DNA from: Bacteriovoracaceae bacterium
GTDB lineage: Bacteria > Bdellovibrionota > Bacteriovoracia > Bacteriovoracales > Bacteriovoracaceae
Assembly: GCA_017858255.1 (NCBI GenBank)
Contig: JAFMBV010000005.1
Location: forward strand, 1 to 64,000
Length of the DNA: 64,000 nucleotides
Reading direction: 5' to 3'
Shown here in pieces: positions 44,236 through 52,497 of this stretch. The position numbers and the translations under genes were made by a program. Position 1 is the stretch's first letter. Every line of letters begins with the position of its first letter. Under the pieces are notes generated by a model. That model saw nothing but the letters and a program-made list of their open reading frames with translations. It had not been told where the DNA came from and made no database searches.

Positions 44236-44660
44236 CGGTCTCTCCAATGGCCCAGGAATATATCTTTGAGCACAATGACTGTGTTCTTCGCTATAAAACC
44301 TATGACAATTCTGAAGAAGAATTACTAAAGATGTCCATTGATCTTCTAAAAGAGCGTAAATACAAAGCTAAGAAGATGATCGATAATAAGAGACTATTAG
44401 CGGGCGAACTTTATTTTGATCTAGAAGTCACTCGTCCAAGAAAGAATATATTCACTGCTTGCATAGTAAATGTAGCGATTCGAAAAGCAAAAGGGTCCTT
44501 ACCAACATCAAGAGATGAAACAATTTTTAGAAAATCAATTAGAAGAAGAGTTCCTCGCATCACCTTTAGTGGTGGAGAGCGTTGTCGTTTGGCCGTAAAA
44601 GACGCCTTTGTTCATATTCCTACATGTAAAAATATTGGATATGCGGGTGAAAAGAAATAG
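44175..44660 (+). CDS. Small secreted protein of unknown function
   Basis: 161 residues starting inside pepP (61-base overlap). The GGAGG at 44166 with correct spacing supports the start at 44175. N-terminal signal-like helix (LFTLITLLTVSPMAQ), then a basic strand-rich domain with four cysteines (DCVLRY, TACIVN, ERCRLA, PTCKN) that could form two disulfides. Basic C-terminal half. No family recognised. Confidence 0.6.
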   Translation: MQRRYKIHLGKTLFTLITLLTVSPMAQEYIFEHNDCVLRYKTYDNSEEELLKMSIDLLKERKYKAKKMIDNKRLLAGELYFDLEVTRPRKNIFTACIVNVAIRKAKGSLPTSRDETIFRKSIRRRVPRITFSGGERCRLAVKDAFVHIPTCKNIGYAGEKK

Positions 44661-44700
44661 TTGGTGATTTTTTTTTAAAGTGTCTTGATTAGTATCTTGA

Positions 44701-45675
44701 TTAATATCTGCGATTTTCAAGATATTTCAGAATGAACAAAAGAGGCTTTGATTTTTTCTCGAGTATATCTTCACTTACAATGCCACGTAATTCACTTTTC
44801 AATATCTCTAATAATTCACGACATTTATCTAAGTGACCTTTCGCCTTTAGCTGAACAATCGAAAGGGCCTCATCCAGTCCTTCTTCATTGAATAAAGGCA
44901 CAATGTCTTCACCGGAATGAAACTTCGTTTTAATATCAGGGTGAAGTTTTAACCATTCAAATAAGACGGCGTTAATTTGGCCATTTTTCAAATCTAAGAG
45001 TCCATCTTTTCGGCCATCACCACTAAAATCAAGCGTGTCATCAAGAAGTTGAAAGGCAACTCCTAAGTTCTGACCAAATTGGCGCGAATATTCAATTAAT
45101 TCACCATTTAAGTTTTTAACTAGTGCAGGAGAAACAGCACACCAACTCATGACGGACGCTGTCTTCATTAGTGCTATCTCATTGAGATTTTCTTCTGAGT
45201 AGGCCCGGCTTAATACCAAGTCTGACTGAAGCCACTCACCTTGTGACAGTAGCTCAATAACCTTGGCCATCTCTTCAACTAGCCTTAGGTCACCAACACG
45301 ACAAAGGTCACCAATGACAGCGGCCAACAGGTAGTCCCCTGCCAAGACGGCCTTCTTGTTCGAGGCCTGAATATTTATACTAGGCTCTCCTCTTCTTTTC
45401 GTTGCCTCATCAATAACATCATCATGAGCAAGAGAAGCGGCATGAACCATTTCAATAGACTTGGCACATCTATCTAGCTTTTCAAGAGGTAAGTCGAAAA
45501 AATCGGCAAATAGGTAGGTTAGAAGAGGTCTGAGTCTTTTTCCACCCATCAAAACGGATTGTTGTAACAACTCATTGATCGCCTCTTGGGCATGTACAGA
45601 GGGAATATTGAGCTCGATTGCCTTTAATCGGCTCAATACGCTAGGAGGAATTTGTTTGATAAATTCAATATTCAC
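44701..45675 (-). CDS. Long-chain polyprenyl diphosphate synthase
   Basis: About 324 residues from the GTG at 45675 (AAGG five bases upstream); a TTG at 45699 would add eight residues without a ribosome site. Adds isoprenyl units to farnesyl diphosphate. Seen: GGKRLRPLLTYL, first aspartate motif HDDVIDEA, and second LLDDTLDFSGDGRKDG. Chain length unknown; the octaprenyl or heptaprenyl type is likely because it diverges from the menaquinone operon, whose MenA needs such a tail. Confidence 0.9.
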   Translation of the reverse strand: MNIEFIKQIPPSVLSRLKAIELNIPSVHAQEAINELLQQSVLMGGKRLRPLLTYLFADFFDLPLEKLDRCAKSIEMVHAASLAHDDVIDEATKRRGEPSINIQASNKKAVLAGDYLLAAVIGDLCRVGDLRLVEEMAKVIELLSQGEWLQSDLVLSRAYSEENLNEIALMKTASVMSWCAVSPALVKNLNGELIEYSRQFGQNLGVAFQLLDDTLDFSGDGRKDGLLDLKNGQINAVLFEWLKLHPDIKTKFHSGEDIVPLFNEEGLDEALSIVQLKAKGHLDKCRELLEILKSELRGIVSEDILEKKSKPLLFILKYLENRRY

Positions 45676-45871
45676 TATGACCTTATACACTTTAGACAAT
45701 AAGGATTTATCATCGCTCTAATATACTGTAAATACATTCTAGTTCAGCCATTTTGAAAAGTAATTGGACAAGGGTCAGACACAGTGAAGCAATTAACACT
45801 GTCTAGTCTTCCTCCTTCTCCAAATACCTTATATTTGATAGGTAAGAATATAAATTAAAAACAAGGAAAAC

Positions 45872-46594
45872 ATGCAAAACACATCTGAAAACCAACTCAG
45901 TGAGAGAAAGAAAGAAAGCTACAAGATATTTGATGATATTGCAGGAACCTATGACCCTCTGAATCGTTTTCTTAGTTTCGGCATAGATGTTTATTGGCGT
46001 AACCGCATGAAAAATGAGCTCCCTAAAAAAAGTGATCTTACTATTCTTGATCTCGCGACAGGAACAGCGGACGTCCCCCTCATTTTAATAAAGAACAAGA
46101 ATGTAAGCCGTATTCGTGGACTAGATATGTCTAAAAATATGATTGCAATCGGTAAGGAAAAAATTAAAGCAAAGAACCTTCAAGAAAAAATCACTTTAGA
46201 TATTGGTGATGGCTGCAACCTTCCCGAAGAAAATGATTCATGGGACGTAACCACAGTCAGTTTTGGGATTAGAAATTTTCCCGATTGCCTCAAAGGCCTA
46301 CAAGAGATGCACCGTATATTAAAACCCGGTGGACAAGTAATGGTGATGGAATTCTCCCTTCCCGCAAATGCATTTATTCGTGCGTTCTACTTGTTTTACT
46401 TTAGAAAGGTTCTGCCTTTTATTGGAAACCTATTTAGTGGGCATGGAGATGCCTATAGTTATTTAAATAAAACAGTGGAAGACTTTCCTTATGGAAAGGA
46501 GTTTTTAAATCTTATGGATAAGGCCAACTTTCGCAATACTCGTGCCATCACCCTAACATTTGGAATAGCGACCCTCTATATTGGAGAAAAGTGA
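45872..46594 (+). CDS. ubiE: Demethylmenaquinone methyltransferase
   Basis: 240 residues. Final step of menaquinone synthesis, methylating the ring with SAM. Seen: IFDDIAGTYDPLNRFLSFGIDVYWR (family opening), LDLATGTADVPL (SAM motif I), and FGIRNFPDCLKGLQEMHRILKPGG. AAGGAA precedes the ATG. First of five closely packed men genes (menF overlaps its stop by four bases). ubiE/menG distinction depends on whether ubiquinone is made; no ubi-specific genes are seen here. Confidence 0.93.
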   Translation: MQNTSENQLSERKKESYKIFDDIAGTYDPLNRFLSFGIDVYWRNRMKNELPKKSDLTILDLATGTADVPLILIKNKNVSRIRGLDMSKNMIAIGKEKIKAKNLQEKITLDIGDGCNLPEENDSWDVTTVSFGIRNFPDCLKGLQEMHRILKPGGQVMVMEFSLPANAFIRAFYLFYFRKVLPFIGNLFSGHGDAYSYLNKTVEDFPYGKEFLNLMDKANFRNTRAITLTFGIATLYIGEK

Positions 46595-47838
46595 TAAGAG
46601 ACTTAACTTTCCCATTTAATAAACGCGAGGCTCACAGCTCAGAAATGAACGGGTCGAGGGAGAGCTATACGTTTAATTGGTCTGGTGACCTAAAGACTAT
46701 TTTACCTTACCTAAAAGACGACCCTTACTATTGGGAAAGTAAAGAAGGTCATCAATACTTAGGTCTAGCTAAAATCACTAATCACTTACCTGATCCATTA
46801 AAAGACGAGGCTCTCTTCTACTTTTATTCACAGGATTTCGAAGGCAAAAATAGTGAACAAATAGTTTGTGAATGCCAGATCAAAAAGATTGGCAATCAAC
46901 TCAAGATCTCAATAAGCAAAGAAAAGTCTTGGGCCGATTACTTTGATTTTAATAAGACCCATCAAGAACCCATTCCCCTAAGCAACTTCATAGAGTCCCC
47001 CATTTACAACACCTGGGAAGATCGAGTGCATATGGCCTTAAGATATATTGAGAGTGGATACTTTTCAAAGGTTGTTCTTGCTAGAAAGCTTACCACGGAC
47101 TTAAAAGACAACTGTCCTTATCACTATTTTCATCTCCTTTCACAAAATCAAAAAAATACCTTTAAGGTAACTTTTCCCAATAAATCAAACGCTATTTTTC
47201 AATCCTTTACCCCTGAATCACTCTTAAAGATTAAGGATAATACACTTTACCTTGAGGCCATTGCTGGTACGCGACCACTAGGAAATATCAGTTCCCAAAA
47301 TTCAAAGTGGAGAGAAGAGCTCTTAACAAGTGATAAGGAACAGAGAGAACATCAAGCGGTAGTGAACCTTATTGTTGAGACTGCAAACCCTTTGGGAGTG
47401 GTAAGAAAAGGAAATCTTGAAGTTCTTGAACTAAAAGGACTTCAACATCTAAAGACACCTATTACCGTAGAGTTAAAAAGTTGGGATATTCAATCTCTTA
47501 ATAAACTTATTCAAACACTTCACCCTACTCCAGCTGTTTGCGGCACACCAACAGACAAGGCCTTTGAATTTATTAAAATGAATGAAGCTGCGAGAGGCCA
47601 TTATGCTGGACTATTTGGTGTCATCACCGCTGAATATGTTGAGTTGGCCGTACTCATTCGTAGCCTACTTATAACCGGAAACCATCTAGAGGCATATGCA
47701 GGTGCGGGTATTGTCGATGGCTCACAGGCCATCTCGGAATGGCAAGAAACCTCCAACAAACTCAAATCATTTTTAAATACCGACAATGAAGTTGATCTAT
47801 TTGATGCTAGGAGATTAGATTCTTGTGAAATATCATAA
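46591..47838 (+). CDS. menF: Isochorismate synthase
   Basis: 415 residues, GTG start overlapping the ubiE stop (GTGA). Chorismate-binding fold: YFSKVVLARK, AIAGTRPLG, HLKTPITVELK, PTPAVCGTP and FIKMNEAARGHYAGLFG. Converts chorismate to isochorismate, the first committed step. The C-terminal LEAYAGAGIVDGSQ is typical. Overlaps menD by 14 bases, so translation is coupled. Confidence 0.9.
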   Translation: MIRDLTFPFNKREAHSSEMNGSRESYTFNWSGDLKTILPYLKDDPYYWESKEGHQYLGLAKITNHLPDPLKDEALFYFYSQDFEGKNSEQIVCECQIKKIGNQLKISISKEKSWADYFDFNKTHQEPIPLSNFIESPIYNTWEDRVHMALRYIESGYFSKVVLARKLTTDLKDNCPYHYFHLLSQNQKNTFKVTFPNKSNAIFQSFTPESLLKIKDNTLYLEAIAGTRPLGNISSQNSKWREELLTSDKEQREHQAVVNLIVETANPLGVVRKGNLEVLELKGLQHLKTPITVELKSWDIQSLNKLIQTLHPTPAVCGTPTDKAFEFIKMNEAARGHYAGLFGVITAEYVELAVLIRSLLITGNHLEAYAGAGIVDGSQAISEWQETSNKLKSFLNTDNEVDLFDARRLDSCEIS

Positions 47839-49609
47839 TTATGCTCAAATTTGGTCGGCCATCATAATTGATCAATTTATCAAGGCCGGTGTTAGAGACT
47901 TCTTTTGCTGTCCAGGCATGAGAAATGCGCCTTTATTGCGGGCCATACACTTACACCCACAAGCAAAGGCTTACTTTGGCTTTGATGAAAGAGCACAATC
48001 ATACCGGGCGTTGGGCTTCATTAAATCTTCCTTTAGACCTGCGGCCTTAGTCTGTACCTCAGGAACTGCGGTTGCGAACTTTTTACCCGCGACAATCGAA
48101 GCACAAAAAACTCACGTTCCTCTCATTATAATATCTGCCGATAGGCCAGGTGAACTAAATGCAACTGACGCTAATCAGACGATTAACCAAATCGAAGTTT
48201 TAAGAGATTATTGTAAAAATTTTTGGTCTGTATCTGAACCTCAAGCAACTTTTCCGCCAAGAGCACTCGCAGGAAAAGTAAGTTATCTTCTTCATGAGGC
48301 GATAAAGTCTCCAGCAGGCCCCTTGCATATGAATGTACCTTTAAGAGAGCCTCTTGATGATACAGACGCACCCATAGATTCAGAATGGCTGATAGAAGCG
48401 AAGCATTTAATCGAGATGGACAAGAACTCCCTTGAATTCCCACAAACCAGTAAGTCTCTCCCAGCTAGTGCTTTTGAGAACTTAACTGAAAAAATCATAC
48501 AGGCCAAACGCCCCCTCATTGTTTTTGGCCCCCTTCATGAATTAGGACCCTATGATAAAAGTAGTGTAACAAAATTTATTAGCAGTTACGGTGCGAATTT
48601 TAGTTGTGACATCACTTCGGGCCTTAAGTATTTATACGGTGCTGATGATGGCCTCTTGCCTACTTTCGATCACCCCGAAGTTTTAAAAGTTTTAGAAGAA
48701 CAATCCCCTGATTTGATTGTTCACTTTGGTCATCGGCTCACCAGTAAACATTACTATCCTTTGACCCAAAAATTATTAAAGAATAAAGTCACTAAAGATA
48801 TTATTCTCGTCTCTTCTGGAAACTATCACGAAGACCCTGGCTTTTCATTTACAGAGCGTTGGGACATCTCACCCAATCTCGTCCTTGATGAATTGTCACA
48901 ATCTCTCTCTCAATCATCAAATAAAGATAAAGCGGGTTCACTAAGAAATAAAATTAACTGGAATGAGCTGATCAAAACCAAACGCACAATCATTGAAGAA
49001 TCTCCGATTTCTTATCCTTTTATTACTAAAAGAGCAGTCGATTCTCTAACTAATGCAAAACTTGCCTTTATTGGAAACTCAACCTTCGTGAGAAGCTTTG
49101 ATTCCTACGCTGGTACCTATGGTGGAGAAACCAAGTGGCAGACAATCACAAACAGAGGCGCCAGTGGCATTGAAGGTCATTTATCGATGTGTACAGGCAT
49201 TCAAGATGCTATGCCCGGACAAGCTACCGTGGCCTTCATCGGTGATGTTAGCTTTATTCATGATATGAATGCACTGCTCGTTTTAAAAGAGACGTATACA
49301 GAAAAGGACTGCCCTCTGCTCGTTGTCATTGCCAATAATAAAGGTGGGGGTATTTTTAATCTTCTCCCAATTGGTCAACAAAACCAAAAGGATAGTTACT
49401 TACCCCTGTTAACAACTCCCCATAATATTGAGATGACCTCATTGATTAAGGCCACAGGCCTTCCTGCGACTAAGGTCTCAACAAAAGAAGAATATCAAGT
49501 TGAACTAGATAAGTGGAATAAAAACCCTACGCTACTTTTTCTTGAAATTTTATTCAATGATAAAGACAATGTTGAAGTATATAAAAAGTTAAGAACGGTG
49601 AAATTATAA
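47825..49609 (+). CDS. menD: SEPHCHC synthase (MenD)
   Basis: 594 residues, GTG start. ThDP enzyme joining isochorismate and 2-oxoglutarate. Seen: VRDFFCCPGMRNAPLL (MenD R/N block), LVCTSGTAVANFLPATIEA, and the ThDP motif FIGDVSFIHDMNALLVL with NNKGGGIFN. AGGAG is 12 bases upstream of the start. Overlaps menF by 14 bases, followed at zero gap by menA. Confidence 0.93.
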   Translation: MKYHNYAQIWSAIIIDQFIKAGVRDFFCCPGMRNAPLLRAIHLHPQAKAYFGFDERAQSYRALGFIKSSFRPAALVCTSGTAVANFLPATIEAQKTHVPLIIISADRPGELNATDANQTINQIEVLRDYCKNFWSVSEPQATFPPRALAGKVSYLLHEAIKSPAGPLHMNVPLREPLDDTDAPIDSEWLIEAKHLIEMDKNSLEFPQTSKSLPASAFENLTEKIIQAKRPLIVFGPLHELGPYDKSSVTKFISSYGANFSCDITSGLKYLYGADDGLLPTFDHPEVLKVLEEQSPDLIVHFGHRLTSKHYYPLTQKLLKNKVTKDIILVSSGNYHEDPGFSFTERWDISPNLVLDELSQSLSQSSNKDKAGSLRNKINWNELIKTKRTIIEESPISYPFITKRAVDSLTNAKLAFIGNSTFVRSFDSYAGTYGGETKWQTITNRGASGIEGHLSMCTGIQDAMPGQATVAFIGDVSFIHDMNALLVLKETYTEKDCPLLVVIANNKGGGIFNLLPIGQQNQKDSYLPLLTTPHNIEMTSLIKATGLPATKVSTKEEYQVELDKWNKNPTLLFLEILFNDKDNVEVYKKLRTVKL

Positions 49610-50500
49610 ATGACTAAATATGGTAACCCTTGGATCCTAGCGGCCAGACCAAAAACATTACCTGCTGGAGCAGGCCCTGTTCTCATTGGGATTGCTCTTT
49701 CTTATAGATGGGAGTCATTTGATCTTTTAGCGGCCGTACTTACTCTCATATGCGCTCTCCTTCTTCAGGTCTCTTCCAATCTAATAAATGACTATTATGA
49801 TGGAGTTAGTGGACTTGATAACGAAGAACGTTTAGGACCGCCAAGAGCAGTTTCTTTAGGATTACTACCTGCCAATAGAGTAAAAAAGGGCTTTCAATTA
49901 ACCCTTGGTCTATCTCTTCTCTTAGGCACCTACCTTATGTTTCAAGGGGGCTGGCCGATCATTATCATTGGACTGTCCTCCCTCTTTTTTGCATGGGCCT
50001 ATACTGGAGGTCCATTTCCTCTTTCATATTTTGGATTAGGTGAGCTCGCAGCGTTTCTATTTTTCGGGCCGATTGCTGTTTATGGAACCTGGTTCTTACA
50101 AACTAAACAATTAGTGCCTCCTAATAATGTTATTTTTATGGGCTGTGGGGTTGGTCTCATTTCATCGGCCCTAATGGGCGTCAATAATTTAAGAGATATT
50201 TCAGGAGACAAGAGTCAGGGAAAAACCACCATAGCGACAATTCTTGGTGCCCAAGGAATGAGAAAACTAATCGTTTTATTTTTAATCTCCAGTCAATTGA
50301 TGGGCTTAATCACAGTATCCTTTTATTCGCCACTGGCGTGCCTTATTGGGATAATTCCAATGGCCTTATTTTACCGCACTTGGTGGCAAATACTTGGGTC
50401 GACCCACGGAAAAGATCTCAATACAACGCTGGCAAATGTGGGTAAATACCTTTTTTCCTATTCTCTCACCTATAGCGCCATTATTTATTTTGCTCATTAG
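49610..50500 (+). CDS. menA: 1,4-dihydroxy-2-naphthoate polyprenyltransferase
   Basis: 296 residues starting immediately after the menD stop. UbiA-superfamily membrane enzyme with eight or so helices. Asp-rich prenyl-PP sites: NLINDYYDGVSGLDNEE and NNLRDISGDKSQGKTT. Attaches the polyprenyl tail to DHNA in the inner membrane, using product of the synthase encoded divergently at 44701-45675. PARPKTLPAGAGPV at the N-terminus is typical of MenA. Confidence 0.92.
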   Translation: MTKYGNPWILAARPKTLPAGAGPVLIGIALSYRWESFDLLAAVLTLICALLLQVSSNLINDYYDGVSGLDNEERLGPPRAVSLGLLPANRVKKGFQLTLGLSLLLGTYLMFQGGWPIIIIGLSSLFFAWAYTGGPFPLSYFGLGELAAFLFFGPIAVYGTWFLQTKQLVPPNNVIFMGCGVGLISSALMGVNNLRDISGDKSQGKTTIATILGAQGMRKLIVLFLISSQLMGLITVSFYSPLACLIGIIPMALFYRTWWQILGSTHGKDLNTTLANVGKYLFSYSLTYSAIIYFAH

Positions 50501-50506
50501 GAACTT

Positions 50507-51388
50507 GTGAAATTAATTGAAAAAACTTATTACCAAGCACTCCTTCCTTTTGTTCAAAAGGTTGGCGGTAATGATGTTGCGACTAAGAATGGCGTTCTCT
50601 ACAGAGGCATTTACCAAGAAAAAGAGTTCTCTTGTGACTTAAGTCCTTTTCCAGGTTTTAGCCAAACTTCACTGGAAGAATGCACCAGAGCTTTTGAAGA
50701 TGTGTTCCAAGGAAATAGAAATGAACTTCCAAAAAACCATCATAACCCCCATATAGACTTTGCTTGCTATCAAATACTCGACCAAGTTAGGCACTCTCCC
50801 ACAACGATTGAACCTTATATTAATCTCGTCACAACTTTATCATCCCTTAAACAGGTCATTAATTCGGCAAACGAGAATTCGTGTATCAAAGTTAAATTAG
50901 GACCTAGTGAAGAAGAGCAAAGCTTCTTTCTCGAGGCCATAAAAGAAATCAACAAAGAGCTTTCCTTTAGAATTGATGGCAATTGTAGATGGAGCGTCAA
51001 AACACTTGAAAACTTTTGGCAAAAGTTTAAGTCTTTTAATAATGAAGGTCTTATAGACTATTTTGAAGAGCCTTTAGAAGATTTTCAAAGCTACCAAAAG
51101 TTATCTCAAGATATTCCCTATGCCCATGAAGAATATTTAAGTGATTATTTGAAACACCCAAATAGAGCATGCGCAATTGTTATTAAACCCTCTCAGCTTG
51201 GCACCTGGTCTTGGACACAAGTATTGAATAACTATGGCCTAAGAGTAATCATTAGCTCAGCATATGAGACCTGGCCGGGACTAATCGCCCTTAAAAGACT
51301 TTGCTTAATGAGCCCAAATGAATTCCATGGCTTAGGAGCTTATATAAATAATGAAGAGATCAAACCAATAAAAACAATCAAGTTCTAG
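50507..51388 (+). CDS. menC: o-Succinylbenzoate synthase
   Basis: 293 residues, GTG start with AGGAAC upstream. Enolase-superfamily dehydratase. Metal and catalytic residues: KVKLG (Lys pair), RIDGN (Asp), FEEPL (Glu), EEYL (third acidic) and VIKPS (second Lys). Short relative to some MenC (~320-370) but ordered correctly. Last gene of the men operon; the next plus-strand feature is a short peptide frame and a terminator. Confidence 0.85.
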   Translation: MKLIEKTYYQALLPFVQKVGGNDVATKNGVLYRGIYQEKEFSCDLSPFPGFSQTSLEECTRAFEDVFQGNRNELPKNHHNPHIDFACYQILDQVRHSPTTIEPYINLVTTLSSLKQVINSANENSCIKVKLGPSEEEQSFFLEAIKEINKELSFRIDGNCRWSVKTLENFWQKFKSFNNEGLIDYFEEPLEDFQSYQKLSQDIPYAHEEYLSDYLKHPNRACAIVIKPSQLGTWSWTQVLNNYGLRVIISSAYETWPGLIALKRLCLMSPNEFHGLGAYINNEEIKPIKTIKF

Positions 51389-51444
51389 CTAATACCAACC
51401 GAATAAATGAGATTAAAAATATTTACTAGATAGGTTTGGTCTTT

Positions 51445-51495
51445 ATGATGAAATTTGTAGTCGCCCTAACAATTCTTCTAATCATCGTTTTCTAA
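51445..51495 (+). CDS. Possible 16-residue hydrophobic peptide
   Basis: The frame MMKFVVALTILLIIVF lies between menC and a strong terminator, starting after TAGGTTTGG. It is one membrane-helix-sized peptide with a positive N-terminus, like bacterial small membrane proteins. Too short for statistical support; it may be chance. Confidence 0.3.
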   Translation: MMKFVVALTILLIIVF

Positions 51496-51531
51496 TAAAA
51501 AAAGGCCCTCAAAGTAAGGGCCTTATCTTTT
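51495..51531. terminator. Bidirectional rho-independent terminator
   Basis: AAGGCCCT and AGGGCCTT form an eight-base stem with the loop CAAAGTA, with A-rich sequence before and T-rich after. It ends the men operon and, read in reverse, the minus-strand secreted-protein gene at 51550-52293. Confidence 0.85.
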
Positions 51532-51549
51532 AATAAATATAGGTTCTAT

Positions 51550-52293
51550 TTAGAATTTTACTATTTCGCCATTGCCAGCAACATGAAATGACTCAGAACT
51601 TTGAATATCTCTTAATACAGAAGAGGCTTGGTAGTTTATACGAACAGTAGCTGCGGCCATTGGGTCTTCCATGGAACCACGATTCGAAATTGTTTCAAGC
51701 TCACTTGAAGCATTAAATTCAAAGCCCCAAGATACTGCAACATTTGAAGCCTTAACTGTAAGCCCAGTTATGTACTCTCCTTTTCCTTGATAGCGACCTG
51801 AATGCTGAAAATAAACGGTGTAATTAAAAGAGATAACATTCATACCTAAGAGATTTGTATACTCAATACGATATTTTCTTGAAGTAGGTGCACTCCAGCC
51901 AGACATTGAATTAAATGCAGTAGTAGGATTTTCATTGTTAGGGAGAACACTAACTGGTTTTGAAAAGCTAAGGTTAGTAACTGGTTTGCCTTTTTTAACG
52001 ATTTCCCAAATTTTAGTACCTAGAGCAATAAGTTTCTCAATGCTCATTATGACAGTACCGAGATCTTTGGATTGCTTAAATTCACTTTCAACAAGAAAGT
52101 CGTCAGATGAAATTTCAGTGACCTTAATAGACTCAATTTTAAAGTAAGGGTCGTCTCTAAATGGCGTATCGAATTTATTCGCCTCAATTTGTTTTTCAAT
52201 TTCTTTAAATTCAATAAAGCGAGAATTTTCAGCGCTTACGCTCCATGTAAGAGTTGTTAAGGCCAAAATGATCAATGCTACTTTGTTTTTCAT
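51550..52293 (-). CDS. Secreted protein of unknown function
   Basis: 247 residues; AGGGGAAAATT before the ATG; signal peptide VALIILALTTLTWSVSA. The mature part is strand-rich: YRIEYTNLLGMNVISFNYTVYF, GKGEYITGLTVKASNVAVSWGFEF. No cysteines in the mature part, no motif. Periplasmic or outer-membrane-associated. Shares the bidirectional terminator with the men operon. Confidence 0.65.
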   Translation of the reverse strand: MKNKVALIILALTTLTWSVSAENSRFIEFKEIEKQIEANKFDTPFRDDPYFKIESIKVTEISSDDFLVESEFKQSKDLGTVIMSIEKLIALGTKIWEIVKKGKPVTNLSFSKPVSVLPNNENPTTAFNSMSGWSAPTSRKYRIEYTNLLGMNVISFNYTVYFQHSGRYQGKGEYITGLTVKASNVAVSWGFEFNASSELETISNRGSMEDPMAAATVRINYQASSVLRDIQSSESFHVAGNGEIVKF

Positions 52294-52497
52294 AATTTTC
52301 CCCTGCCAAAGAATTACTTATTCATTGATAGGTTTCATATTAGCGAGCGTCAACTTAAAAGGACTGTCTTTTAAAGGTCTAACTAATTCCTAACATTAGT
52401 AAAACTTATAATGATTAGTCTAATTTATTGAAATCACGGACTCTAAAACACTTACTTGGCCTATATCGTGGGATAACAAAGGGTGCTATAACGCATT

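Noticed and set aside
44676-44710. Two tandem copies of TCTTGATTARTAT
   Set aside because: Short, AT-rich and imperfect; likely chance at a gene junction.
45775-45810. Hairpin ACAGTG...CACTGT upstream of ubiE
   Set aside because: Six-base stem without T run or promoter relation; not distinctive enough.
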